From Castellaniella sp040276085 (GTDB taxonomy: Bacteria; Pseudomonadota; Gammaproteobacteria; Burkholderiales; Burkholderiaceae_B), in NCBI RefSeq assembly GCF_040276085.1, contig NZ_JBELOK010000011.1:40734-104733 (forward strand): a DNA stretch of 64,000 nt. The letters run 5' to 3'. Within the stretch, counting starts at the first letter, position 1. The number at the start of each line of letters is the position of its first letter. The translations under genes and the position numbers were made by a program. A model generated the notes under the pieces. The model was not told where the DNA came from and did not search any database. It saw only the letters and a list, made by a program, of their open reading frames with translations. Below, piece by piece: positions 42,855-52,183 of the stretch.

Positions 42855-43922
42855 TTACACACGGTTTCCATAGGAACCGGCACTTTTCAAGATCAGCTCG
42901 CTGATGCTGTCCAGAGGCACGGCCTCCTCGGCGGCACCAATCAGTAAAGCCTCTCGGGGCATTCCAAACACAATACAACTGGCTTCATCCTGGGCAAACG
43001 TACGGGCGCCGGCCTGACGCATTGCCAGCAGGCCCTGGGCACCGTCTTTTCCCATGCCGGTGAGGATAACGCCGACTGCATTTTTACCCGCCACCTGGGC
43101 GCCCGAATGAAACAGGACATCTACCGAGGGACGGTGACGGTTCACCGGCTCGGAGAACTCGAGCTTGATCACATAATTGGCACCACTACGGGCAAGTTTC
43201 ATGTGGGCGATGCCACCCGGAGCCAAATAGACATGCCCGGGCAGCACGCGTTGACCGTCTTCAGCCTCGTGGACATGCACAGCGCACAGGCCATCCAGGC
43301 GCTGCACAAACGATTTGGTAAAACCGGCCGGCATGTGCTGGGTGATCAGGATGGCGGGGCTATTGGCGGGCAAGGGCTCGAGCACGCGCCGGATGGCCTC
43401 GGTGCCACCGGTGGATGAGCCAATCAGGATCAACTTCTCGGTGGTGTCAAAATGAGCCGACAATCGCGGGCGCGGTGTGCGCTCACCTGACTGAAGCGTG
43501 TGCGGTCGTATGCGTGCGTGCGCGGCCGCCCGGATTTTGTCGGCAATCAGGTCGCCGTATTCCATCAAACCATCACGCAAGCCCAGTTTTGGTTTGGTGA
43601 CAAAATCGACAGCGCCCAGCTCGAGTGCGCGCAAGGTAACCTCAGAGTTGCGCTCAGTGAGCGACGACACCATCACCACAGGCATCGGGCGCAAGCGCAT
43701 CAGTCGTTCGAGAAAATCCAGCCCGTCCATACGCGGCATCTCGACGTCCAGGGTCAGGACGTCCGGATTGTGCTGTTTGATCAGTTCTCGCGCGATGAGT
43801 GGATCGGGCGCGGTGGCCACGACTTCGAGGTCTGGCTGCGCATTGATGATTTCTGTCATCAGGCTGCGCACCAGTGCCGAGTCGTCGACACACAAGACAC
43901 GGATTTTTTTGGATTCTGCCAT
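42855..43922 (-). CDS. cheB: Chemoreceptor methylesterase/deamidase CheB
   Basis: CheB removes methyl groups from receptors when phosphorylated by CheA, giving adaptation. The 355 residues join a receiver domain (D14/D15, phospho-acceptor D59) to the esterase domain with the catalytic triad visible: Ser in GSSTGGTEA, His in TQHMPAG and Asp in GMGKDGAQG. Start ATG 43922 gives the normal MAESKKIRVLCVDDSALV. It follows cheR directly; cheD is not between them, unlike in several Burkholderiales. Confidence 0.96.
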   Translation of the reverse strand: MAESKKIRVLCVDDSALVRSLMTEIINAQPDLEVVATAPDPLIARELIKQHNPDVLTLDVEMPRMDGLDFLERLMRLRPMPVVMVSSLTERNSEVTLRALELGAVDFVTKPKLGLRDGLMEYGDLIADKIRAAAHARIRPHTLQSGERTPRPRLSAHFDTTEKLILIGSSTGGTEAIRRVLEPLPANSPAILITQHMPAGFTKSFVQRLDGLCAVHVHEAEDGQRVLPGHVYLAPGGIAHMKLARSGANYVIKLEFSEPVNRHRPSVDVLFHSGAQVAGKNAVGVILTGMGKDGAQGLLAMRQAGARTFAQDEASCIVFGMPREALLIGAAEEAVPLDSISELILKSAGSYGNRV

Positions 43923-43941
43923 GGCAACAATAAAACGAAAA

Positions 43942-44787
43942 TCAGGCAAGTGCGTAGACAGTTTGGCCCTGCAAACGCCAGATGTCCGTGAGATATGTAA
44001 AGTTTTCGGAGTGCCCTGCAAACATCAGACCGCCTGGCTTTACCAGGCGGGCAAAGCGCTCAAGGATACGGGCTTGTGTCGCCTTATCAAAGTAAATCAT
44101 CGTATTGCGACAAAAAATAGCGTCAAATTTTTGACTGACCGGCCAGCTTGGGGACACCAGGTTGAGTTCTTCAAAAGTGACCATATTACGGATCACTGGC
44201 TTGATCATCGCCATACCCGACTGCCGGCCCGTCCCGCGCAAGAAATAGCGCCGGAGAAACTCGGGTGGTACGGGCTTGATGCGATCCAGCGTGTAAACAC
44301 CCTTTTTTGCCTGGGTGAGAATCTGGGTATCGATATCGGTAGCCAGCACCGAGATGCCGGTGTCGTTCTGGCCACAGGCATCGTGCAGCGTCATGGCCAG
44401 AGTATAGGGCTCTTCGCCACTGGACGATGCACAGCACCAGACATTGATCGGCTTGCGCCGCTTGCGAATGAACTCGGCCAGAATCTGGAAATGGTGCTGT
44501 TCGCGAAAAAATGCCGTGTGGTTGATGGTGAACGCATTAACGAAATGGTCCCACTCATCGGCCTGGGGATTGTGCTCAAGGTAGTTCAGATAGTCGCGAA
44601 CCGATCCCAGGCCGGCATGATGCGCGCGCAAGCCCAGGGTACGGGTAGCCATATCTTTTTTGTGCTCACCGAGCAGGATACCGGCCCGGTGATGCAACAG
44701 ATCCACTGCGCGCGTCAGATCCTGCCCGTCTGCCTTGGGCAGTGCGGGCGAGGAAAAATAACTGACGGACAAAGAGTCGTGGATCAT
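43942..44787 (-). CDS. cheR: Chemoreceptor methyltransferase CheR
   Basis: CheR uses S-adenosylmethionine to methylate receptor glutamates. The 281 residues have the N-terminal helical domain (LLHHRAGILLGEHKKDM) and the Rossmann methyltransferase core with FTINHTAFFRE, VWCCASSSGEEPYTLAM, the ATDIDTQIL strand, and DAIFCRNTMIYFDK. The C-terminal GLMFAGHSENF is standard. It lies 21 bases after the chemoreceptor gene at 44809. Confidence 0.96.
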   Translation of the reverse strand: MIHDSLSVSYFSSPALPKADGQDLTRAVDLLHHRAGILLGEHKKDMATRTLGLRAHHAGLGSVRDYLNYLEHNPQADEWDHFVNAFTINHTAFFREQHHFQILAEFIRKRRKPINVWCCASSSGEEPYTLAMTLHDACGQNDTGISVLATDIDTQILTQAKKGVYTLDRIKPVPPEFLRRYFLRGTGRQSGMAMIKPVIRNMVTFEELNLVSPSWPVSQKFDAIFCRNTMIYFDKATQARILERFARLVKPGGLMFAGHSENFTYLTDIWRLQGQTVYALA

Positions 44788-44808
44788 ATTATCGGCACGC
44801 CATCAACT

Positions 44809-46527
44809 CTATTGCAGCGCAAGGGATGGACGCAACTGCGGCGTATAGCCCAACTGGCCACCGTGAACATCAATCACATCACCACCTTCGGAAATCTGGA
44901 AAACCGATACGGCCGCACCCAGATGCTCGGCTTGTTCTTGCAGCGAACCCGCTGCGCTGGCGGCCTCTTGGACCAGGGCAGCATTTTGCTGCACCACCTG
45001 ATCCATATCAGTGACTGCTGTATTGATCTGGCCAATGCCTTCGGACTGCTCGCGAGACGCCGCAGAAATCTCGTTCATGATGGCAGTGACGCCCTGCACC
45101 GAGCGCACGACTTCTTCCATGATGCGCCCGGCATCCTGGGCGCGTTCTGAGCCCTGACGCACGCGAACCACTGAGTCGTCGATCAGGCCTTTGATTTCTT
45201 TGGCCGCCTGAGCACTGCGTTGTGCCAAAGACCGCACCTCGCCTGCCACCACGGCAAAACCCTTGCCTTGTTCTCCAGCCCGAGCGGCCTCAACAGCCGC
45301 GTTGAGCGCCAGAATATTGGTTTGGAACGCAATACCGTCAATTACGCTGACAATATCCGCCATTTTGCTGGAGCTATCGGTAATCCCTGCCATCGTCTCC
45401 GCCACGCTGCTGACGGCCTCACCCCCGCGCTGGGCCACATCCGCAGCACTTTTGGCCAGTTGATCGGCCTGTGCTGCATTGTCGGCATTTTGCCGGACGG
45501 TACTGGCCAGCTGCTCCATGCTGGCAGCGGTTTCCTGCAATGACGCGGCCTGCTGCTCGGTACGGCTGCTGAGATCGGTGTTACCAGCGAAGATTTCTTG
45601 TGAGCCGATACGGATTTCACCCACACCGCTACGCACCTGCGCCACCATGCGCGCCAGGCCTTCTTGCATTCTTTGCATGGCCAGATAGAGCACTCCAATC
45701 TCATTGCGCGAAGGAACATCAATGGGCGCAGTCAGATCTCCGGCGGCGATGCGATCAAAGTGCTGGCCCGCCAGGTGCAAGGGACGAAGCACCACACGCA
45801 CCAGAAACACATAGGCCAGGAGTGCTGCAAGCAATGCCACCACCATCGACACCCCGACTATGATCATGACCCACCGCAGGTGCTCGTCTTCGGTTTGAAT
45901 CGCCTGATTGGCCTCAGCGGCCTGATTTTGCTTTAAATCCGTGTATGAATCATCCAACTTTTGGGCAAGCGGGTCGATCTGGGTTTTTTGCAGCTGGGCG
46001 TACTCCTCTACACTACCCGCCTTCAGTTTTGCCATGGCTGCCGGCACGGCAACCTCAATCAGTTGCTTGAAGGCCTGGATGACCTCCTGATATCTGCTGT
46101 CCTGTGCCAGGTACAGTTGGGCTGATCCATCAAACAGCCCCAAAGTTTCGGCGGCACGGTTAAGCGCTGCCTCGGATAGGCCCAAAAACCGACGGGTTTC
46201 GTCGCTGAACGTAGACGTGCTGTCCTGATTACCAGCATTCCAGTTGGACAAAATTGCATTATTGGTGAGATCGCTGTTGACGACCACGCTGGCCAGCGTC
46301 CGTCCCATCAGAACCTGAGCCTGTTGATACTGCCCATAGGCATCATCAAGAATGGAGATGGTTTCCTGCCCACGGGTAATCGATTTAAGGGCGTCGTTGT
46401 TCATTTTTAATGACAGCACCCCCAGCAAAGCACCCGACACCAGCATGGCAAAGAAAAAGACGAGCACCAGAACCAGGCTGGTGCGAACTTGGAGTGCGCT
46501 TACGCGGCTTTTTTTACCGGACAACAT
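44809..46527 (-). CDS. Transmembrane chemoreceptor in the che operon (Tar/Tsr type)
   Basis: A 572-residue receptor: TM1 at about 18-40 (LVLVLVFFFAMLVSGALLGV), periplasmic four-helix-bundle domain with TarH-like features (NNDALKSITRGQETISILDD; about 42-215), TM2 at about 218-240 (MIIVGVSMVVALLAALLAYV), HAMP, and the hairpin with IAFQTNILALNAAVEAARAG. Methylation-helix Gln/Glu pairs are visible (EQQAASLQETAASMEQLAST). No C-terminal NWETF pentapeptide. Its place between cheW and cheR is that of the first receptor gene in enterobacterial-like che operons. The Arg residues for amino-acid binding cannot be assigned by eye. Confidence 0.93.
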   Translation of the reverse strand: MLSGKKSRVSALQVRTSLVLVLVFFFAMLVSGALLGVLSLKMNNDALKSITRGQETISILDDAYGQYQQAQVLMGRTLASVVVNSDLTNNAILSNWNAGNQDSTSTFSDETRRFLGLSEAALNRAAETLGLFDGSAQLYLAQDSRYQEVIQAFKQLIEVAVPAAMAKLKAGSVEEYAQLQKTQIDPLAQKLDDSYTDLKQNQAAEANQAIQTEDEHLRWVMIIVGVSMVVALLAALLAYVFLVRVVLRPLHLAGQHFDRIAAGDLTAPIDVPSRNEIGVLYLAMQRMQEGLARMVAQVRSGVGEIRIGSQEIFAGNTDLSSRTEQQAASLQETAASMEQLASTVRQNADNAAQADQLAKSAADVAQRGGEAVSSVAETMAGITDSSSKMADIVSVIDGIAFQTNILALNAAVEAARAGEQGKGFAVVAGEVRSLAQRSAQAAKEIKGLIDDSVVRVRQGSERAQDAGRIMEEVVRSVQGVTAIMNEISAASREQSEGIGQINTAVTDMDQVVQQNAALVQEAASAAGSLQEQAEHLGAAVSVFQISEGGDVIDVHGGQLGYTPQLRPSLALQ

Positions 46528-46569
46528 AAAATTGAGACCCCTGGGGCATAAGCAATAACGGAATATGAA

Positions 46570-47067
46570 TCAAGCGACTGCGCTCTCGACCAGTGCCATT
46601 TCTTCGCTGGACATGAGTTTTTCGATATCAACCAAAATCAGCATGCGATCACCTACCGTACCGATACCGGTCAGGTGCTCGGTGGAAAAGGCAGAACCAA
46701 ACTGGGGAGCCGCACTGATCTGGGAGGACTGCAGGATCAGCACATCAGACACGCCGTCCACCACCACACCAACCACGCGCGACCCAATATTGAGAATCAC
46801 CACCACCGTTTGTGCGGTGTACTGGACATCCTCCATATTGAATTTCATGCGCAGATCGACGATAGGAACGATGACACCGCGCAGATTGGTAACCCCCTTG
46901 ATGAAGGACGGCACATTGGCGATGCGCGTGACGGTTTGGCTATCGTAGCCACGAATCTCTTGCACCCTCAGGATATCGATCCCGTATTCTTGCTGCGCCA
47001 GCGTAAAAATGAGGAATTCTTTCCCTTGGGTTTCAGCTGCATCCCGCTTGGTGTCTGTCAGGTTCAT
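46570..47067 (-). CDS. cheW: Chemotaxis coupling protein CheW
   Basis: Adaptor that joins receptors to CheA. The 165-residue protein is a single CheW SH3-like domain with EFLIFTLAQQEYGIDILRVQ, EIRGYDSQTVTRIANVPSFI, KGVTNLRGVIVPIVDLRMKF. ATG 47067 has a GGAGG site seven bases ahead. It follows cheA by 28 bases. Confidence 0.96.
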   Translation of the reverse strand: MNLTDTKRDAAETQGKEFLIFTLAQQEYGIDILRVQEIRGYDSQTVTRIANVPSFIKGVTNLRGVIVPIVDLRMKFNMEDVQYTAQTVVVILNIGSRVVGVVVDGVSDVLILQSSQISAAPQFGSAFSTEHLTGIGTVGDRMLILVDIEKLMSSEEMALVESAVA

Positions 47068-47095
47068 AAGGCCTCCGTTGCAAGAGAATTTGGTG

Positions 47096-49153
47096 TTAGA
47101 CAGTGGCAGCCGAGCGCATGATGCTGGCTGCCCGACGCAAAGCAAAAACATCCACAATCAAGGCGACACTGCCGTCACCCAGGATAGTGGCGGCCGAGAT
47201 CCCTGGCACTTTGCGATAGTTTGTTTCGAGATTCTTGACCACCACCTGATGCTGTCCAATGAGATGATCCACCATCAAGGCAAACCGCTGATCTTCGGCC
47301 TGGAGGATGACTGCAATGGCCTTGGTGAGATCCGTCTCGGCATTGGCCACATTAAAGGTCTCGTGCAGGGCCACAACCGGCAGGTATTCGCCGCGCACAT
47401 GAAGCATTTGCTCGGTGTCAGAGATGCGGTGAATCTGCTCTTCGCTGGCCTGCATTGATTCGGTGACATGCGAAAGCGGCAAAATAAAGGTTTCTTCGCC
47501 CACCTTGACTGACATGCCGTCCAAAATCGCCAAAGTAAGTGGCAACACGATACGGGTAGTAGTGCCCTGCCCCTTGCGCGAAGACAGCTGCACGTGGCCC
47601 CCCATGCTCTGGATATTACGGCGCACCACATCCATGCCTACGCCACGTCCGGAAATATCCGTTACCTTTTCTGCCGTTGAAAACCCTGGCGCAAAAATCA
47701 GCTGCCAGAGCTCGTCATCAGGTGTCGCATCCGAGACTGGGAAGCCCTGGGCAATGGCTTTCTTGAGGATTCTCTCGCGGCTTAGCCCGGCACCGTCATC
47801 AATCACATCAATAATGATCTGGCCGCCATTGTGCTGTGCCGACAGTGTCAGAGTGCCCTCGGGATCCTTATCCTGAGCCATACGGACTTCGGGTGCTTCG
47901 ATGCCATGATCCAAACTGTTGCGCACCAGATGCGTGAGGGGATCAATAATGCGTTCGATCAGGCTCTTGTCGAGCTCGGTGGCCTGGCCCTTGGTTACCA
48001 GCTTGATCTGCTTGCCCAGCTTATGCGCGTTTTCGCGCACAACCCGAGGAAACCGGCTGAACACGTAGTCCATGGGCATCATGCGGATCGACATAACGGA
48101 TTCCTGGAGATCGCGGGCGTTACGCTCAAGTTGCTCAATACCGTTAAGCAGACGATCATGCAGGACTGGGTCGAGGGACTGGGACGTTTGCACCAGCATG
48201 GCCTGGGTGATCACGAGCTCGCCCACCAGATTGATGATCTGGTCGACCTTTTCGACACCCACCCGAATGGTGCCGCTTTCTTTTTTGGCCTTGTGCGTGG
48301 TGGATTTCCCGGAGCCGCCAGCGGGGAGATCAGGGTGATGGTCAGCGCTGGACTCATCAGTTGTCTCGGTATCAGCGGGCGGCTGTGCCGCACTTGCCTG
48401 GGCATCCGGCACCTGCGCAGGTGCTGCCGGCGGCGTGGTGGCGTCAGGCAGTGCCTCATGTGCCACATCCACCTGATCCGCATTGACAATGAAGCAGCAC
48501 ACAGCTTCGAGGTCTGAGGCAGCAGTGGTGGTTTCAAGCCACAGGACAAGATGGCCATCCTGCTGCTCGCGGTGCAAGATGGTGCCCATCAGGGCCATCT
48601 CGTTGCACAACGGTTCGATATCCTTGTCCTGAATCTGGTTGATGCGTACCCGCACGGGCAGGTTGCCCTGTACACCCGCAGATGCCGGCTTGGCTGGCAC
48701 AGGTGCAGGGGCGGCAGCAACTGGCGCGGCAGCCGCTGGTGCACTGCCTTGTTCGTGCTCAAGCGCCAACAGGCGCAATTGTGCACAAATCCGCTCGTAA
48801 GCTTGCTGGTCGGGTTTTTCAGAACCGCGATACGCAGCCACTTGATCGGTCAGCACGTCTTTGGTCTCCAGAAACAAATCAATCATGTCCTGACGCAGCG
48901 CGAGCTCACCATGACGAATGAGGTCTAGAAGGTTTTCAAGCAGGTGCGTGGTCTTGGCGAGTTCTTCGAAACAGCCAAACGTACCTGCCCCCCCCTTGAT
49001 GGAGTGCGCAGCCCGGAAAATACCGTTCAGATCGTCTGAATCGGGGTTGCTGAGGTCCAGCCCCAACAGCAGCTGCTCCATATTGGCCAGCAACTCGTCG
49101 GCTTCGTCAAAAAACGTGTCATAGAATTCGCTGAGATCCACGCCTGTACCCAT
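47096..49153 (-). CDS. cheA: Chemotaxis histidine kinase CheA
   Basis: Receptor-controlled kinase that phosphorylates CheY and CheB. The 685 residues show P1 with the phosphorylated His50 in RAAHSIKGGAGTFGC, a linker and P2-like part (about 140-260), P3 dimerisation helices after KKESGTIRVGVEKVDQIINL, the P4 ATP-binding kinase domain with LVRNSLDHGIEAPEVR and GRGVGMDVVRR, and the CheW-like P5 domain to the end. The ATG at 49153 has GGAG six bases ahead; a TTG four codons earlier is in frame. Confidence 0.96.
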   Translation of the reverse strand: MGTGVDLSEFYDTFFDEADELLANMEQLLLGLDLSNPDSDDLNGIFRAAHSIKGGAGTFGCFEELAKTTHLLENLLDLIRHGELALRQDMIDLFLETKDVLTDQVAAYRGSEKPDQQAYERICAQLRLLALEHEQGSAPAAAAPVAAAPAPVPAKPASAGVQGNLPVRVRINQIQDKDIEPLCNEMALMGTILHREQQDGHLVLWLETTTAASDLEAVCCFIVNADQVDVAHEALPDATTPPAAPAQVPDAQASAAQPPADTETTDESSADHHPDLPAGGSGKSTTHKAKKESGTIRVGVEKVDQIINLVGELVITQAMLVQTSQSLDPVLHDRLLNGIEQLERNARDLQESVMSIRMMPMDYVFSRFPRVVRENAHKLGKQIKLVTKGQATELDKSLIERIIDPLTHLVRNSLDHGIEAPEVRMAQDKDPEGTLTLSAQHNGGQIIIDVIDDGAGLSRERILKKAIAQGFPVSDATPDDELWQLIFAPGFSTAEKVTDISGRGVGMDVVRRNIQSMGGHVQLSSRKGQGTTTRIVLPLTLAILDGMSVKVGEETFILPLSHVTESMQASEEQIHRISDTEQMLHVRGEYLPVVALHETFNVANAETDLTKAIAVILQAEDQRFALMVDHLIGQHQVVVKNLETNYRKVPGISAATILGDGSVALIVDVFALRRAASIMRSAATV

Positions 49154-49167
49154 GTCTATCTCCAAGC

Positions 49168-50286
49168 TTATTGACTGGCAGCCGGCGCGGATGGCGCCGC
49201 CGGCTGGCCGGAAGGTTGGCTCAAGCCAGGCGCTTCGGGGCCCGGCTGAGACGATGCATTATCAGTGCTTGTACTGCTTGCGCCTGCTGCCGGAGCTGCT
49301 GTATTACCCGGCACCACGGCAGGCACCGGGGTGGCAGGTTCTGTCAGCGCCCCAGACTGACTGCCGGCGCCGGAAGGCAGGCTGCCGTTACCACTTGGGT
49401 GGCTGAGCTCTTCAAGCATGGCCCGAATCCGGGTTCCACTGGCACCAGCGGCATTTTGGCGATCGATGCGGCGCTCTGCACTGCGATTGAGCACCAGGAT
49501 GCTGATGCGGCGATTGACCGCCGCCATCGGATCGTCCTCAATCAGGTTGACGGTGTCGCTGAGACCCAAAATACGCTTGACCTTTTTTTCGACCAGCCCA
49601 CCAGCCACCAGCTCTCGCCGGGCGGCATTGGCCCGATCAGCGGAAAGCTCCCAGTTACTGTAGCTACGATCACCCGAGGCATACTGCATGGCATCGGTAT
49701 GCCCGGACAAGGAGATCGAATTGGGGAGCTGATTGATGGGCGGCGCAAGCTCGCGCAGGATATCGCGCATATACGGCTGCACCCGGGCACTGCCTGTGGC
49801 AAACATTGGACGATTTTGCTGGTCGAGGATCTGGATGCGCAAACCATCGGGCGTCATGTCCAGCAATAGCTGCGGGCGAAACTGCTTTAGCACCGGGTTG
49901 TTTTCGATCAGATTCTCGAGTTGCTGCTTGAGGTTTTCGAGGTTTTCGAGATCAGCCAGATCACCCGCATCCTGATCGGCCGTGGCAGCAGGAGGCTTGG
50001 GACTGACATTGGGGATCACACTGGGCTGCCCACCCGGAATCGGCGACTTGCTGGTATCCAGGCTAGGCCCTCCGGTGACTGCCGTCATCAGGGGCATACG
50101 GAAATACTCGGCAATACCTTGGAGCTCGGTTTTAGGCACCAGAAGCAGCAGCCACATCACCAGAAAAAACGCCATCATGGCCGTCATGAAATCAGCATAT
50201 GCGATTTTCCAACTGCCCCCATGATGCCCTTCGCCGTAAGCACGCTTACGGCGAACGACAACCCGTCCGGTGTCCTGTTTGGCCAT
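49168..50286 (-). CDS. motB: Flagellar stator protein MotB
   Basis: MotB anchors the stator to peptidoglycan and carries the ion-binding residue. The 372 residues have one membrane helix at about 31-50 that contains the essential Asp32 (AYADFMTAMMAFFLVMWLL), and an OmpA-like peptidoglycan-binding domain with SLSGHTDAMQYASGDRSYSN and ELSADRANAARRELV. Asp32 matches E. coli numbering and the flanking residues are those of proton-type stators. The last about 75 residues are a Ser/Pro/Ala-rich tail. It follows motA by 15 bases. Confidence 0.96.
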   Translation of the reverse strand: MAKQDTGRVVVRRKRAYGEGHHGGSWKIAYADFMTAMMAFFLVMWLLLLVPKTELQGIAEYFRMPLMTAVTGGPSLDTSKSPIPGGQPSVIPNVSPKPPAATADQDAGDLADLENLENLKQQLENLIENNPVLKQFRPQLLLDMTPDGLRIQILDQQNRPMFATGSARVQPYMRDILRELAPPINQLPNSISLSGHTDAMQYASGDRSYSNWELSADRANAARRELVAGGLVEKKVKRILGLSDTVNLIEDDPMAAVNRRISILVLNRSAERRIDRQNAAGASGTRIRAMLEELSHPSGNGSLPSGAGSQSGALTEPATPVPAVVPGNTAAPAAGASSTSTDNASSQPGPEAPGLSQPSGQPAAPSAPAASQ

Positions 50287-50301
50287 TCTCCTGCCCCTCG
50301 C

Positions 50302-51171
50302 CTACTTGGCGGCCTGGCCCTTGGCCTGGCGCACGTGAGCTTCGAGTTCAGTAAAGGTAGGACGCACCGTGGAGAACAGGATCTTGCGGCCGAACTCAAC
50401 AGCCAGGGGGGGTGGGTAGCCGTTCATGCTGGCCAGCAACGTGACCTTAATGCATTCGAGCACCTTGATGGCCGCCACCGACTGACGCTCGACTGCTGCC
50501 GCGAAAGGTGCTGCAAAGCCGTAAGACAGCAAAATCCCCAAAAAGGTACCCACCATCGCCTTGGCGATGAGGTCTGCCAGCACGGCAGGGGGTTGGTCGA
50601 CAGAAGCCAACGCGTGCACCACGCCCAAAACGGCCGCCACAATGCCGAACGCCGGCAGGCTGTCAGCCACTGCACGCACGGCATTGATGGGTGTGTTGTG
50701 TTCGCTGTGCAAAGCTTCGATTTCCTGATCCATCAGGGTTTCGATCTCGAAGGGGTTCATGTTGCCGCTGATCATGATCCGCAGATAGTCGGTGAGAAAC
50801 TCCATCAGCTTGGCGTCTTTCTGGATCTGGGGAAACTGCGCAAATACCGCGCTGGATTTTGGATCTTCGATGTCCGATTCGATGGACATCAGGCCATCGC
50901 GCCGGGCCTTGTTGAGCAGGGTATACAGCAGTGCCAGCAGCTCCATGTAGAGCGTCTTGCCATAGGGATTGCGTTTGAGTGCCTTGGGGATCGCTTCGAT
51001 CAGCAGCTTGATGGAGGCGCCATTGCTGCCGCCCACGTAGGCACCCAGTGCGCAGCCACCAATAAGAAGGAACTCGAATGGCTGGTAGAGTGCGCCCAGA
51101 TGACCGCCCACGCCGATGAAGCTGGCAAATACCCCAACCAGGACAATCAGATACCCTAGAACAATGAACAC
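50302..51171 (-). CDS. motA: Flagellar stator protein MotA
   Basis: MotA forms the pentameric channel and pushes on FliG. The 289-residue protein has four membrane helices (two near the N-terminus: IVLGYLIVLVGVFASFIGVG and FEFLLIGGCALGAYVGG; two near 170-230: FGIVAAVLGVVHALASV and GTFLGILLSYGFAAPFA) and the large cytoplasmic loop with ESDIEDPKSSAVFAQFP. The start is a GTG at 51171 with AAGG upstream; the N-terminus MFIVLGYLIVL fits the family. It lies 94 bases after flhC, and that gap holds a dyad at 51213-51226. Confidence 0.95.
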   Translation of the reverse strand: MFIVLGYLIVLVGVFASFIGVGGHLGALYQPFEFLLIGGCALGAYVGGSNGASIKLLIEAIPKALKRNPYGKTLYMELLALLYTLLNKARRDGLMSIESDIEDPKSSAVFAQFPQIQKDAKLMEFLTDYLRIMISGNMNPFEIETLMDQEIEALHSEHNTPINAVRAVADSLPAFGIVAAVLGVVHALASVDQPPAVLADLIAKAMVGTFLGILLSYGFAAPFAAAVERQSVAAIKVLECIKVTLLASMNGYPPPLAVEFGRKILFSTVRPTFTELEAHVRQAKGQAAK

Positions 51172-51212
51172 GTACGCGCGCCTTGAAAGTCGTCAGAATT
51201 TTGTTAATGTTC

Positions 51213-51226
51213 GCCTGATTTCAGGC
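51213..51226. repeat. Short dyad between flhC and motA
   Basis: GCCTGA-TT-TCAGGC is a perfect six-base inverted repeat with a two-base centre, 42 bases before the motA start. The centre is too tight for a normal hairpin, so a protein-binding site is more likely than a terminator. I see no FliA promoter in this gap. Confidence 0.35.
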
Positions 51227-51265
51227 ATTCAAAAGCATGGTTCAACAGGCCTTTTTGTCTGTAAA

Positions 51266-51850
51266 TCACTCGTCTGACTGCAAAGACGCCGTTGCACGTC
51301 GTGCCGCTTTGCGTCGCGCGCTGGTTTTACCCGCCCTTGGAGGCGGCTTGCACACGGCACACACGAAGCCAGCTTCGGGGTCGTGCGCATGGGCCACAAA
51401 CTGCCCACGGCACTGCTGACAGCAGGACAACTGCACCAGACCGCTTTCGAAGAAACGCACCAGCATCCAGGCCCGGGTAAAACTCAATACAGGCTCGTCT
51501 GGCAGGGGCTCGCCAGGCTGCAGGCCTGCTGAGGATTGCTCTAGGTAGAGCCGGTATGCCTGCACCAGCGCATACGCCTTGCGTGCCGGCGTAAAGGTGT
51601 CGAGATAACGATAGGTGTTGTAGAAAAGGCTGGAATGGATATTGGGCAGCCAGGTCATGAACCAGTCGACAGAAAAAGGCAGCATCCCCTTGGGAGGCGA
51701 GGCCCCTTTGACTTCGCGGTACAGCCGGGCCAGGCGGTCGTAGCTGAGCGAGGTTTCCGCCTGCAACACCTGAAGCCGTGCGCCAAGACGAATCATGTCG
51801 GTGGCCAACAGAATGTCGTCGGCCTCGCGAGAGACGCTTTTACTGCTCAT
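51266..51850 (-). CDS. flhC: Flagellar master regulator subunit FlhC
   Basis: FlhC, with FlhD, forms the FlhD4C2 activator of early flagellar operons. The 194-residue protein keeps the zinc site of the family: C144-x2-C147 and C164-x2-C167 (an extra Cys at 143). Other conserved parts are LQVLQAETSLSYDRLARLYR and PPKGMLPFSVDWFMTW. A basic C-terminal tail follows the zinc site. It lies three bases after flhD. Confidence 0.96.
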   Translation of the reverse strand: MSSKSVSREADDILLATDMIRLGARLQVLQAETSLSYDRLARLYREVKGASPPKGMLPFSVDWFMTWLPNIHSSLFYNTYRYLDTFTPARKAYALVQAYRLYLEQSSAGLQPGEPLPDEPVLSFTRAWMLVRFFESGLVQLSCCQQCRGQFVAHAHDPEAGFVCAVCKPPPRAGKTSARRKAARRATASLQSDE

Positions 51851-51853
51851 GGA

Positions 51854-52183
51854 TCAGGCGGAGATGGGTTCCTGACGACTCATCAGGATAGTTGAATGTG
51901 CCTGCTGCAACACGCCGCCAAGCACCTCGTGGGTAAGCGAATTAAGGAGTTGGGCATCATTGAGGCGAAATGCGCACAGCACCGAGTTGGACCCTGCCAG
52001 TTTGACGATTTGCGCAGGAGAGAGGCTTAGCACGATTTCTGCCACATCTTCATCGAAACCCAGCCGAAACATCCCTGCTGCGAGGTTATCGCGCAAAAGA
52101 CGCTGGGCCAGCATCAGGTAGGACAGATTGACCTCGCGAATGTCATTAAGCAGCGCAGAATCAAGATCGGACATATTATCCAT
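51854..52183 (-). CDS. flhD: Flagellar master regulator subunit FlhD
   Basis: FlhD is the 109-residue helical partner of FlhC. It shows LNDIREVNLSYLMLAQRLLR, GFDEDVAEIVLSLSPAQIVK and SVLCAFRLND; the Cys (residue 70) stands where E. coli FlhD has its inter-subunit Cys. Two starts are possible: ATG 52183 (given) and ATG 52174. Upstream is a 256-base AT-rich stretch expected to hold the regulated promoter. Confidence 0.95.
   Translation of the reverse strand: MDNMSDLDSALLNDIREVNLSYLMLAQRLLRDNLAAGMFRLGFDEDVAEIVLSLSPAQIVKLAGSNSVLCAFRLNDAQLLNSLTHEVLGGVLQQAHSTILMSRQEPISA

Noticed and set aside
43498..45150. 550-codon open frame antisense to cheB, cheR and part of the chemoreceptor
   Set aside because: Shadow of three well-identified chemotaxis genes.
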